Source: Eggerthellaceae bacterium
GTDB lineage: Bacteria; Actinomycetota; Coriobacteriia; Coriobacteriales; Eggerthellaceae
Assembly: GCA_022791455.1 (NCBI GenBank)
Contig: JAAVZC010000001.1
Location: forward strand, 310,001-374,000
DNA: 64,000 nucleotides
Reading direction: 5' to 3'
How positions within the stretch are numbered: the first letter of the stretch is position 1; every line of letters begins with the position of its first letter. A program made the position numbers and the translations under genes. Shown piece after piece: positions 37,969 through 46,983 of the stretch. The notes beneath the pieces are model-generated. The model was not told the origin of the DNA and ran no database searches. It saw only the letters and a list, made by a program, of their open reading frames with translations.

Positions 37969-39039
37969 ATGGACAGTGTTGTTGACATGGGACAGTTTGA
38001 TGGAAAAACCCTCCTGATAACGGGGGGTACTGGAAGCTTCGGCAACGCCGTCTTGAAGCGATTCCTCGATATTCCCGTCAAGGAGATTCGAATTTTTTCG
38101 CGTGACGAGAAGAAGCAGGATGATATGCGCCATGAATGCCAGGAGCGCTACCCCGACCTCGCCCAGAAGATCAAATTTTATATTGGCGATGTGAGGGATA
38201 TAGCATCTATCAGGGCGGCGGTGTCGGGAGTTGACTACATCTTTCATGCTGCGGCGCTTAAACAGGTTCCTTCGTGTGAGTTTTTCCCGCTCGAGGCAGT
38301 GAAGACAAACGTGCTTGGTACGGATAACCTGCTTACGGCGGCTGTTGAGGCTGGTGTGTCGCGGATTGTATGCCTCTCGACGGATAAGGCGGCTTATCCC
38401 GTCAATGCGATGGGCATTAGCAAGGCTATGATGGAAAAAATTATTTACGCTAAGGCTCGGCAGACAGATCCTGGGTTGACGACAATCTGCTGCACGCGCT
38501 ATGGCAACGTGATGTGTAGCCGCGGCTCGGTCATCCCCCTCTTCATTGACAAAATTAAGAACGGTCAGCCGCTTACTATCACTGATGGGTCAATGACTCG
38601 CTTTATCATGAACCTCGATGAGGCGATTGACCTTGTCCTCTTCGCGTTTTCTGAGGGAAACCAGGGTGATCTATTCGTCCAGAAGGCAGACTCCTGCACT
38701 ATCGAAGATTTGACTACTGCGATTAAGACGCTGTTTGGAGTCCCGGACTACCCGGTGAATGTAATTGGTGTGCGCCATGGCGAGAAGATGAACGAAACTC
38801 TGCTCACAACGGAGGAGTGCCTGAGGGCAGAGGATATGGGAGACTTCTTTAGGGTGGTTTCTGATGATCGCGGCCTGAATTACGACAAGTATTTGTCTGA
38901 GGGACGAAAGGGCCAGCCTGTAATATCCGAGCTTAGCTCAAATAATGTTCGACTGCTGAGCGTCGATGAGATTATTGAAAAGCTGAAGACGTCGACATAC
39001 ATCCAAGAAGAGTTAAATCTTTTCGAGAGTGAGGCCTAG
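37969..39039 (+). CDS. capE: UDP-GlcNAc 4,6-dehydratase/5-epimerase (CapE/FnlA-like)
   Basis: LLITGGTGSFGNAVLKRFLD, IRIFSRDEKKQDDMR, CTRYGNVMCSRGSVIPLF; SD aaggag upstream. Confidence 0.88.
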   Translation: MDSVVDMGQFDGKTLLITGGTGSFGNAVLKRFLDIPVKEIRIFSRDEKKQDDMRHECQERYPDLAQKIKFYIGDVRDIASIRAAVSGVDYIFHAAALKQVPSCEFFPLEAVKTNVLGTDNLLTAAVEAGVSRIVCLSTDKAAYPVNAMGISKAMMEKIIYAKARQTDPGLTTICCTRYGNVMCSRGSVIPLFIDKIKNGQPLTITDGSMTRFIMNLDEAIDLVLFAFSEGNQGDLFVQKADSCTIEDLTTAIKTLFGVPDYPVNVIGVRHGEKMNETLLTTEECLRAEDMGDFFRVVSDDRGLNYDKYLSEGRKGQPVISELSSNNVRLLSVDEIIEKLKTSTYIQEELNLFESEA

Positions 39040-40220
39040 TGAAAATCCTTGTTACGGGATCCAGTGGCTTCATAGGTAGAAATCTATGTGAGACGCTCAA
39101 GAATATTCGGGACGGTAAGGACAGGCGTCCCGAATACGCCGATCTTCAAGACCTTACGCTATTTGAGTTTGACTCGCATTCATCGATGGACGAGTTGGGG
39201 GAGTTCTGTAGCGAGTGCGATTTTGTTTTCAACCTCGCTGGTGTCAACCGTGCAACAAGCGACGAGCAGTTCAAGTCGGGCAATCATGGTTTTCTCCAGA
39301 CATTGCTTGGCATGCTGTCTGATGTTGGTAACAAGTGCCCCGTTCTGTTGACTTCTAGCATACAGGCGACCTTGTCCGGCAGGTTTGAGGGCAGTAAATA
39401 CGGGGAGAGCAAAAAGGACGCTGAAGAGCTCTTGCTTAATTATGGCGCTGAATCGGGCGCAAAGGTTTTAGTCTACCGCCTTCCCAATGTCTTCGGGAAA
39501 TGGTCAAGGCCGAACTACAATTCCGCTGTCGCCACCTTCTGTCACAATCTCACTCGTCAGATTCCAATTACTGTGAATGATCCATCGGTGGAACTGAAGC
39601 TTTTGTACGTTGATGATCTAGTCGAGTGCTTCTTGGGTGAATTGCTGCAGATGGGATGCGGCGAGGGTTGTTATCGATGTGTTTCGCCCGTTGAGGAGAT
39701 TAGCTTGGGGGAGCTTGCCTCGACTCTTGTTGGATTTGAGGACGCGCGAAGAGAGGGCCTTGTTCCCGATGCACCTGCTGGGACATTTAAGGGAAAGCTG
39801 CTCTCGACGTTCATGAGCTTCTGCGATCCTGCAGCTCTCGGGCACCATCTCGATAATCACGTTGATGCTCGCGGATCGTTTTGTGAGCTTCTGCCTTCGG
39901 TTGGTACGGGTCAGGTGTCAATAAATATTACTAAGCCGGGACAGGTCAAGGGCAATCATTGGCATCATTCCAAGTGGGAAAAGTTTTGCGTTGTGTCGGG
40001 TTGCGGGCGGATTGATCTTAAGCAGGCGTGCGGTGCAGACGAGGATAGTTCTGTCTACTCGTATCTAGTGGACGGCGAATGCCCCGTAGTAATCGATATC
40101 ATTCCCGGCTATACCCATAATCTGCGTAACGTGTCGGATACTGACGACCTTGTAACAGTCATGTGGGCGAACGAACGCTTTGATGAGACGCGTCCGGACA
40201 CTTTTTATTTGGAAGTGTAG
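39039..40220 (+). CDS. capF: CapF-like bifunctional SDR reductase + C-terminal cupin
   Basis: ILVTGSSGFIGRNLCETL; YGESKKDAEELL; cupin QVSINITKPGQVKGNHWHHSKWEKFCVVSG, DIIPGYTHNLRNVSD. Confidence 0.88.
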   Translation: MKILVTGSSGFIGRNLCETLKNIRDGKDRRPEYADLQDLTLFEFDSHSSMDELGEFCSECDFVFNLAGVNRATSDEQFKSGNHGFLQTLLGMLSDVGNKCPVLLTSSIQATLSGRFEGSKYGESKKDAEELLLNYGAESGAKVLVYRLPNVFGKWSRPNYNSAVATFCHNLTRQIPITVNDPSVELKLLYVDDLVECFLGELLQMGCGEGCYRCVSPVEEISLGELASTLVGFEDARREGLVPDAPAGTFKGKLLSTFMSFCDPAALGHHLDNHVDARGSFCELLPSVGTGQVSINITKPGQVKGNHWHHSKWEKFCVVSGCGRIDLKQACGADEDSSVYSYLVDGECPVVIDIIPGYTHNLRNVSDTDDLVTVMWANERFDETRPDTFYLEV

Positions 40221-40236
40221 GGCCGGTCCGGGAACA

Positions 40237-41469
40237 ATGGGAAAACTGGGAGCTCTCAAGGCCTTTTTCGCGGACAGCGTCCTGAGCTTGGTTGCATATG
40301 CCCTCCCGGTATGTGCTCTCTATTTCTTTATTCAGCCGGGAATTGCAGGGAAGCTGGGGGGCGAGGGCTATGGGGTTTCGCTCACATTTCTGGCTTTAAT
40401 GCAGTTTTTCGATACGGCATTAGTTTCGACTCTCGCGAGTACGCGGCTTCTAAGGTCTCGCGAGGATGGGTCGGAGACTGATGCCCGTGCGTTTCTTGCT
40501 GTCGCCTTGCTGGTCGTTTGCTGCGCGTCAATTGCCCTTCTCTGCGTGGTCCAGTATCTGCTCGGTATCTTTACGGTTGTAGATTTCGGCTTAACCTCAT
40601 TTGCTTTTGTATTGATGTCGATTTTCGATTACTTTGTGATCGAGTTCAGGGTTTTGATTAACTATAGGCGGATTCTCGCTTGCAACGTGGCGCTCGTGTT
40701 TGGCTACGCAATTGGCTTCCTGACGTTTTTCTATTTTGGGAAATGGGAGCTCGTTTTTATCGTCGGATATGGCGTAGGTGATGTTCTTTTGCTCTGCCTT
40801 GTGAAGCCGTGGCGTTCTCCCGTGGGTAATCCTGATCGTAAGGCTATTTCGCGCCAGTACGGAAATTATGTAGGGGCGAATGCGGTTACAGCATTGGTGT
40901 CATATGGCGACAGGCTCATCTTGTTTCCCCTTCTTGGGCCTTTTGAAGTTTCCGTATATTCTTCGGCGTCGGTTGCAAGCAAGGTAATAGGTATGATCAC
41001 TACACCTATGAATAACGTTTTGCTGAGCTATCTTGTGAAAAAGGATCAGCTAAGGGCTCGGGCCAAGACTGTTGCTGCTGTGATGGGTATATTGATTTTT
41101 GCCATTGCCGTCACGGTTGTTTGCTTCATTCCGATTAGTACATTCTTGTCGGGCTTTTTGTATCCTCAGTGGGCTTCCGAGGCTAAGGTGCTGATTCCGG
41201 TGATCGTCTTGGCCGTTGTGCTTTCAAGCTACAGCAATGTGGTCAACACATTCGTACTGAGATATGGTGAGAGCTCCTTTCAGCTGAGGCTTTCCGTTGT
41301 GCGATTGGCGGTTTTCGCCGTCTTGTGTATTGCTCTGGCTCTTAAATTCGGTTTAATGGGGTTCTGCGTAGGTTTCGCGATAACGGAACTTGTCAGGTTT
41401 GGGATCTTGGCTTGGAAGTTGGTGCGACTGCTTCTATTCGGACAAAGCGCTCTTGCAGAATGTCGGTAA
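40237..41469 (+). CDS. Wzx-like oligosaccharide flippase
   Basis: About 12 TM MATE/PST-type protein in polysaccharide locus (GDRLILFPLLGPFEVSVYSSASVASKVIGMI). Confidence 0.75.
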   Translation: MGKLGALKAFFADSVLSLVAYALPVCALYFFIQPGIAGKLGGEGYGVSLTFLALMQFFDTALVSTLASTRLLRSREDGSETDARAFLAVALLVVCCASIALLCVVQYLLGIFTVVDFGLTSFAFVLMSIFDYFVIEFRVLINYRRILACNVALVFGYAIGFLTFFYFGKWELVFIVGYGVGDVLLLCLVKPWRSPVGNPDRKAISRQYGNYVGANAVTALVSYGDRLILFPLLGPFEVSVYSSASVASKVIGMITTPMNNVLLSYLVKKDQLRARAKTVAAVMGILIFAIAVTVVCFIPISTFLSGFLYPQWASEAKVLIPVIVLAVVLSSYSNVVNTFVLRYGESSFQLRLSVVRLAVFAVLCIALALKFGLMGFCVGFAITELVRFGILAWKLVRLLLFGQSALAECR

Positions 41470-41575
41470 TACTGGTCGCGGACGCCCTTTTTTGTTGGCA
41501 GTTGGCGGGCGTTGTTGATGATCCTGGCTATTGCTTGTACATTGCGGGAATCTGCCTCAGACGAAAGGATGCGCC

Positions 41576-41851
41576 TTGCAAAGCGAGTTTGACCCAGCCT
41601 CGTTTTTTGCTAACGAGGATTGTCCATATTTTCCCTGCCATAAGGGGGTGGCGCGAGAGCGATTCAATTGCCTTTTTTGCTATTGCCCCCTCTATACGCT
41701 GGGGTCAGAATGTCCAGGTGAGTGCACATACTTGGAGAATGGTATAAAGGACTGCTCGTCTTGTATCATGCCTCACGACGGTGCGGGTTTTGCCGATGTC
41801 GTGGTGCACTATTGGCCGAAGGTGAATGCTATTGCTTCTGACAGGCAGTGA
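41576..41851 (+). CDS. Cysteine-rich small domain protein (probable metal binding), TTG start proposed
   Basis: DCPYFPCHKGVARERFNCLFCYCPLYTLGSECPGECTYLENGIKDCSSCIMPH; SD aaagga 6 nt before the TTG. Confidence 0.7.
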   Translation: MQSEFDPASFFANEDCPYFPCHKGVARERFNCLFCYCPLYTLGSECPGECTYLENGIKDCSSCIMPHDGAGFADVVVHYWPKVNAIASDRQ

Positions 41852-41959
41852 TGCCGCTCTCGTCAAACGCGGGGGAGGAGGCATCTGGAGGTATGCTAGA
41901 CTTCCAAAAAACGTGACACGGTCTGCGAATATCTCCCTTGGGTTGGAGTAGGTTTAACT

Positions 41960-43410
41960 ATGCTTTTTAATTCGGTTGAATACCTCTTCTTCTTTCCAGT
42001 TGTCTGTGTTTTCTATTTTCTGTTTCCCCAGAAAATTCGATACATCTGGCTGCTGCTTGCTAGTTATTTCTTCTACATGAACTGGAACGCTGAGTATGCG
42101 ATTTTGATTCTTGGAGTTACGATTTTAACGTGGGGGGGGGTCTTCTTCTTCACGCCTCCACGAAGAAGCTTCTGCGCCAAGCCGTCCTTGTCGCCTCGAT
42201 AGTTTCGTGCTTTGTTTTACTCGCCTATTTTAAATATGCGAATTTTCTAATCAACAATCTTAATGTTGTTTTCGATATTGCTGGGTGGGGTTGGAAGTAC
42301 TCGGCTATCGATGTCATTCTGCCTGTCGGAATATCGTTTTACGTCTTTCAGGCCGTAGGTTATGTTGTCGATGTTTATCGCGGCGATGCGCCAGAGAGAA
42401 ACCCGCTCAAATATGCCCTATTTGTGTCTTTCTTCCCGCAGCTGGTCGCCGGACCGATTGAGCGTTCGAGTAATTTGCTTAAGCAGCTAACTGCGCCCTC
42501 GCGTCTGGAGGCAGGCAATCTTCGCTCTGGACTAGTCCTGATCCTTTTTGGTCTTTGGCAGAAAATCGTTGTTGCGGACAACATCGCTTTGATCGTAGAT
42601 CCAGTGTTTGAGGGCTACTCGAATTTTAGTGGAGCGCAGATCGCAATGGCAGTTGCGCTATTCGCGTTTCAAATCTATTGCGATTTTGGAGGATATACAA
42701 ATATCGCAATCGGAAGCGCGCGAATCCTGGGGGTTGGTTTGATGCGGAATTTCAACTCTCCGTATTTGGCAACGAGTGTGGGCGACTTTTGGAAAAGATG
42801 GCATATTTCCTTGACCTCATGGTTTCGAGATTATCTATACATCCCCCTTGGAGGCAATAGGAAAGGGCGCTTTCGTAAAGCTGTCAATGTTTTGATCGTG
42901 TTCACCGTAAGTGGCTTGTGGCATGGAGCAGCGTGGCATTTTGTTTTATGGGGATTGCTGAACGGCATGCTTATGGTTGCGGAGGATGTTTGGCGAAAAT
43001 ACCGTAACGCTAGGGAACGCAGGGGCACGACGTCTCGTTGGGTGCGAAGGCTGAGGACTTTTGTGCTTGTATGCATCGCATGGTTGGTGTTTAGGGCTCC
43101 CTCTATGAGCGCCCTTCAGCAAATGATATGCCATTCGATTGATGCTCCCGGATTAAGGAGCATGTTTACTGGGTCTGCCTTCTCGATGTTTGGTTCTGAG
43201 AAAATATTAATCCTGATTATCCTCTCGATATCCGTACTGATGCTTTTTGATTATATTCAAGAGTCGAGAGGGGATTTTGTTTCGGTGCTGGTGTCGCAGC
43301 CCGCCTTAGTTAGATGGGCGGTGTACCTGTTCTTCGTGACGTCAATTGTGGTCTATGGCGTATATGGAGGTGATTATGTCCAAACGCAGTTCATCTACTT
43401 CCAATTCTAA
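41960..43410 (+). pseudogene. MBOAT (AlgI-like) O-acyltransferase split by a frameshift at a G9 tract
   Basis: ORF 41960-42202 (MLFNSVEYLFFFPVVCVFYFLFPQKIRYIWLLLASYFFYMNWN) and ORF 42130-43410 (VDVYRGDAPERNPLKYALFVSFFPQLVAGPI, GLWHGAAWHFVLWGLLNG) are two halves of one MBOAT protein. Confidence 0.88.
42132..42140. repeat. Poly-G (G9) tract in the MBOAT gene
   Basis: acgtGGGGGGGGGtctt; the two ORF frames meet here. Confidence 0.95.
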
Positions 43411-44347
43411 TACACGGGCGGTTTGCGTTATTCTCGCCAAATTAATTGCTGTTTTTGCGGCTTATTTGGCTATTTTTTTCGGGGTTGTGGCGCCTCAGTA
43501 CATCAACGGGTACAACGCAAGCATAATCGATAAAATAAGCCGGCTTGAGTCAATTGACGAGCCAAAGATCGTCCTTGTGGGTAACTCGAATGTCGCCTTC
43601 GGGATTCGTTCTGATTTGATCGAGGACGCACTGGGCATGCCGGTAGTTAACCTTGGGCTCCACGCCGGACTCGGCAATTCTTTTCATGATTCGATGACGC
43701 AGTTCAATGTAAGGCCAGGGGATATCGTTGTCTTTCTTCCATACACCTTTGACGATTCTTCCTTTAACCCCGTTCTGGCCTGGACGACTATCGAAAACCA
43801 TTTTGATCTCTGGAAAGTGGTTCCGCAAAAGTATTACTGGGATATGCTCAAGGCGTTTCCAACGTATGAGAAGCGTGCTTTGGAGTTGTACCTTGATGGA
43901 ACAGGGAACGCGGATGGAGGAAATACTGCATATTCAAGGGGGGCTTTTAACGAGTATGGCGACAACGTTTACGCTCGGGATCACGATCAGCAATTCGAAT
44001 TTGAGGAGGACTATACTTCAACGCTCTCCGAAATCGATGATGCGTACGTGGATGAATTGAATTCTCTTGCAGAGAAATTGAACTCAGATGGCGTTCTCTG
44101 CGTGGTTGCCTCTAGCCCGATTGCCTACGACGGAGAGACGGACGTCGCTGTTTTTGATGGATACGACAAGGAACTACGGTCAAAGCTAGGCCTGGATTTT
44201 ATTTCAGATAGCAAAGACTACCTATTCTCCCTGCAGGATTATTATGATGGTGACCCGCACCTACGCGAATATGCAGCGGTAAGGCGAACTGAGCAGCTAA
44301 TAGAGGATCTACGAGAATACTTGGATTTGCGTCGATCTGAAGGGTGA
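43376..44347 (+). CDS. Membrane-anchored SGNH-like partner of the MBOAT acyltransferase
   Basis: N-terminal TM; IVLVGNSNVAFGIRSDLIEDALGMPVVNLGLHAGLG; SD ggaggtg; start within MBOAT 3' end. Confidence 0.7.
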   Translation: MSKRSSSTSNSNTRAVCVILAKLIAVFAAYLAIFFGVVAPQYINGYNASIIDKISRLESIDEPKIVLVGNSNVAFGIRSDLIEDALGMPVVNLGLHAGLGNSFHDSMTQFNVRPGDIVVFLPYTFDDSSFNPVLAWTTIENHFDLWKVVPQKYYWDMLKAFPTYEKRALELYLDGTGNADGGNTAYSRGAFNEYGDNVYARDHDQQFEFEEDYTSTLSEIDDAYVDELNSLAEKLNSDGVLCVVASSPIAYDGETDVAVFDGYDKELRSKLGLDFISDSKDYLFSLQDYYDGDPHLREYAAVRRTEQLIEDLREYLDLRRSEG

Positions 44348-44349
44348 GG

Positions 44350-44541
44350 GCATCTGCCAAATCCCCGCCTGGAGTTTTTAGCGGGGGGCAAGCGAGGTGC
44401 GTTTCATGGGGCATGCAATAAGAAGTGCATGCAAGGCTAGCTGGTCGGACCGCCCTCTTTCCTCCTCGGAGTGAGCGATCGGCCTCTAAAGCATCTGATA
44501 AAGGCGCTTCTGTTGGCGCAGAGAGAAGCGCCTTTATTCTT
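44350..44541 (+). ncRNA. Candidate structured 3'-UTR/ncRNA ending in a terminator
   Basis: Hairpins TGCC(aaat)CCCCGC...GCGGGGGGCA, GCATGCA-ataagaag-TGCATGC, then terminator at 44500. Confidence 0.3.
44500..44541 (+). terminator. Strong intrinsic terminator closing the glycan locus
   Basis: AAAGGCGCTTCT ... AGAAGCGCCTTT perfect 12-bp stem followed by ATTCTTTT. Confidence 0.85.
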
Positions 44542-44801
44542 TTGACCGAATTGGAGAACATTATCGAGATCCGGGTCTTATCGGAGCGTCCTTTCGGCGG
44601 CCAGGTCTCCCGACGCAGCGCGTCTTCCGTGCTTTTTGACGGCAGAACGCGCTCGCCCCCCCCTTTTTTTTTCTGCTTCAAAATCCCTATGTCAACTCTT
44701 GTCTCCGCAAGGCTAATCTGACTTGATATATTCGCCCTTGACCAGGTCCCTTGTACGCGCCATTCTCTGTTCTCCTTGATGGAGCGTCTATTCGTTGATC
44801 A

Positions 44802-46760
44802 TTATTTTGTGGCTTGCTCGTTCTTTTGGGCCGTGCATGCTTTGGAAATATTCTCGATCGTGTCTACGATATAGGTGGGGTAATCGTTATAGTGGTAGGG
44901 GTCGAGGCAAATCACTAAGCTGTTGTTGAGATGCACGATATCGTCAAGGACGCTTTTCATTGATTTGCTGATGCCTTTTAATTCCCTGCAGAAGAGCACT
45001 TTCTCGAAGAGAGTGTAGCCATCACAGTTGTCGTCCACGTACTTTTCTGCGATAGGGGTGACAGCTATGCCGAATTCGCTTTCGATCAACTTCAAAATTT
45101 CCGTTTCGGTGTAACCGCGTTTTTCCAGATATTTGATAATGGCGCCCCGATCTTCGCGATGGAGGATTTTCGAAGTGTAGCCCCAGGCGGTTTGCTTCTT
45201 GTCGCCGAGTCGCCTGTAGCCGTCTAGCTCGCATAAAAGCCTAATGTTTAGAATGGTCCTAAATTGGGAAAGGGAATCGGTGTTCTGGATATGTCCCAGA
45301 ACGAAAGCTCGTAACGATCCGAAGTTCGCTTCCTCAATGTTTTGAGCAACCATCTGATTGCCAGCATGAGCGAGCATAACGGTTTCGCCGACTTTGTTTC
45401 TTGTGGCACCACCTTTCATCTTGTCGATAACGGCTTGCTTAATGAAGCTCTGGTCGTGAGAACACACGATGATGGTTTTGTTCTGCTTGGCAACTATCCG
45501 CTTGTACAGTTGGCTCCTTCTGTACCCGTCGTAGGATGAGACCGGGTCATCGAACAAGAGGATTTCTCCGTCATCCTTCTCAAGAAAGAGCAGAAGTGCA
45601 ATGATGTTTTTCTCCCCCTCCGAAAGGAGTTCGCCACGGTTTGCCTCGCTTTTGTCTTCGATGTGCTTGATTCGATAGGTGATTGTTTTGCTACTGCGAT
45701 CTAGTGCCTCGGCCCTGATTTCATAAGGAATGCCCATTTCCCTAATGCTGGCATTGATCGCCTCCCTCTTTTTCCTGACTAGGTTTTTGAACTCGGTCTG
45801 CATTTGCCCTAAAAGCTTTTTGAGTTCCGTTGAGTTCTCGTTTAGTTTTTCCAGGATTGGTACTGCTTCAGGAAAAGTACCATGGAGGTTTTTTGCGAGG
45901 GTCTTTAAGTTCGGAACGAGCGTCTTGTCTAGATTGCTCTCATCCAAGGCGCACAGCTTTATAATGCTATCGAGGGCACCTCGGATGACCATCTGGCGTT
46001 CAATTTCTTTCTCAAAGCTTGTAAGCGCTCGCTTTTTCATCCAGTCGGGCTCTTTGATCGAAAGATCTGATAGAAGTTGCGAGTTATCGGAGATCAGTTT
46101 TAGGGTGCTTTGCGTCAGGGATTTAAGGCCTCTAATTCTAGATATGGCGGTTTCGCTCATTTTCCGATTGCAGAAAGGACATTTTCCCGATTCGTATTGA
46201 GGCAGCGCAGTGCCAGCATTAATAAAGGCCAGGTATTTTGAGCCATTTTGAAGGGCCGTTCTTGTGGCGCCAGCCGGCTTGCTGTCGACTTCTTTCTGTA
46301 TTTTGGATAAGCCGCTCGAAGCCTTGCCGGCTTTTGCTCCGAAGGCCTTGATTAGATTGTCAATTTTGCCTCTACGAACGATCATCTCTGGCAGCAGTTT
46401 GTTTAGTTCTTTTAGAGCATCGTCGATCCTGGCCCTGAGCTTTTCAACCTTGGCCTCATCTCCTACGAGGGCGTCGTACGCGGTCTCGTTCTCGACCGGC
46501 TGAAGAATAAGCCCGCTTACGGTGTTGTCGTCATATACCCTGACGGCCCCGTAGTTTGGGCTTTGGCCATCGATTAGGATGACGGGTGATCGATCGGGCG
46601 AAGACACAGGGGTGTCCTTTTCGCCCGGAATTGCTGAAATTGCTTTTATCAGCGAGCTTTTCCCTGTTCCAGAGATTCCATATATAAAGTTGGCTTTTTC
46701 TTCCGCTATTTCGATATCGAGCTGCTTGATGTTCCTGAAGTCGGTGACCTGTATCTTCAT
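44802..46760 (-). CDS. AAA/SMC-like ATPase with CxxC motif (AAA_13/RloC-like architecture)
   Basis: GISGTGKSSLIKAI Walker A; CPFCNRKM between coiled coils; LLSEGEKNIIALLLFLEKDDGEILLFDDPVSSYD; VCSHDQSF. Confidence 0.8.
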   Translation of the reverse strand: MKIQVTDFRNIKQLDIEIAEEKANFIYGISGTGKSSLIKAISAIPGEKDTPVSSPDRSPVILIDGQSPNYGAVRVYDDNTVSGLILQPVENETAYDALVGDEAKVEKLRARIDDALKELNKLLPEMIVRRGKIDNLIKAFGAKAGKASSGLSKIQKEVDSKPAGATRTALQNGSKYLAFINAGTALPQYESGKCPFCNRKMSETAISRIRGLKSLTQSTLKLISDNSQLLSDLSIKEPDWMKKRALTSFEKEIERQMVIRGALDSIIKLCALDESNLDKTLVPNLKTLAKNLHGTFPEAVPILEKLNENSTELKKLLGQMQTEFKNLVRKKREAINASIREMGIPYEIRAEALDRSSKTITYRIKHIEDKSEANRGELLSEGEKNIIALLLFLEKDDGEILLFDDPVSSYDGYRRSQLYKRIVAKQNKTIIVCSHDQSFIKQAVIDKMKGGATRNKVGETVMLAHAGNQMVAQNIEEANFGSLRAFVLGHIQNTDSLSQFRTILNIRLLCELDGYRRLGDKKQTAWGYTSKILHREDRGAIIKYLEKRGYTETEILKLIESEFGIAVTPIAEKYVDDNCDGYTLFEKVLFCRELKGISKSMKSVLDDIVHLNNSLVICLDPYHYNDYPTYIVDTIENISKACTAQKNEQATK

Positions 46761-46983
46761 CCGATTCTCCCTCCTGTTGCTGCAGAACTCCGCTCCCGAA
46801 TCAAGGGCGTGAGTGGGTGCTGTGTGCCCTTCTTGCCTTCTGTTGGTGGCAGGCATTCTTTTGTTGACGCCGATAGCCTCGGGGGCGAATACGCAAGAAT
46901 GAGTATCGCCCTAATGTGTTGGCAAGAAATTATTATATTATTAAAATATTAATCGATGGAGCAAACATGAAAGAGGAGTGGTT

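Noticed and set aside
44425-44721. 98-aa plus-strand ORF across the C8T9 tract
   Set aside because: Runs through a terminator and homopolymers; composition not protein-like.
44713-44763. 16-aa minus-strand ORF with SD (MARTRDLVKGEYIKSD)
   Set aside because: Too short to support; may be a remnant of a truncated gene but there is no independent evidence.
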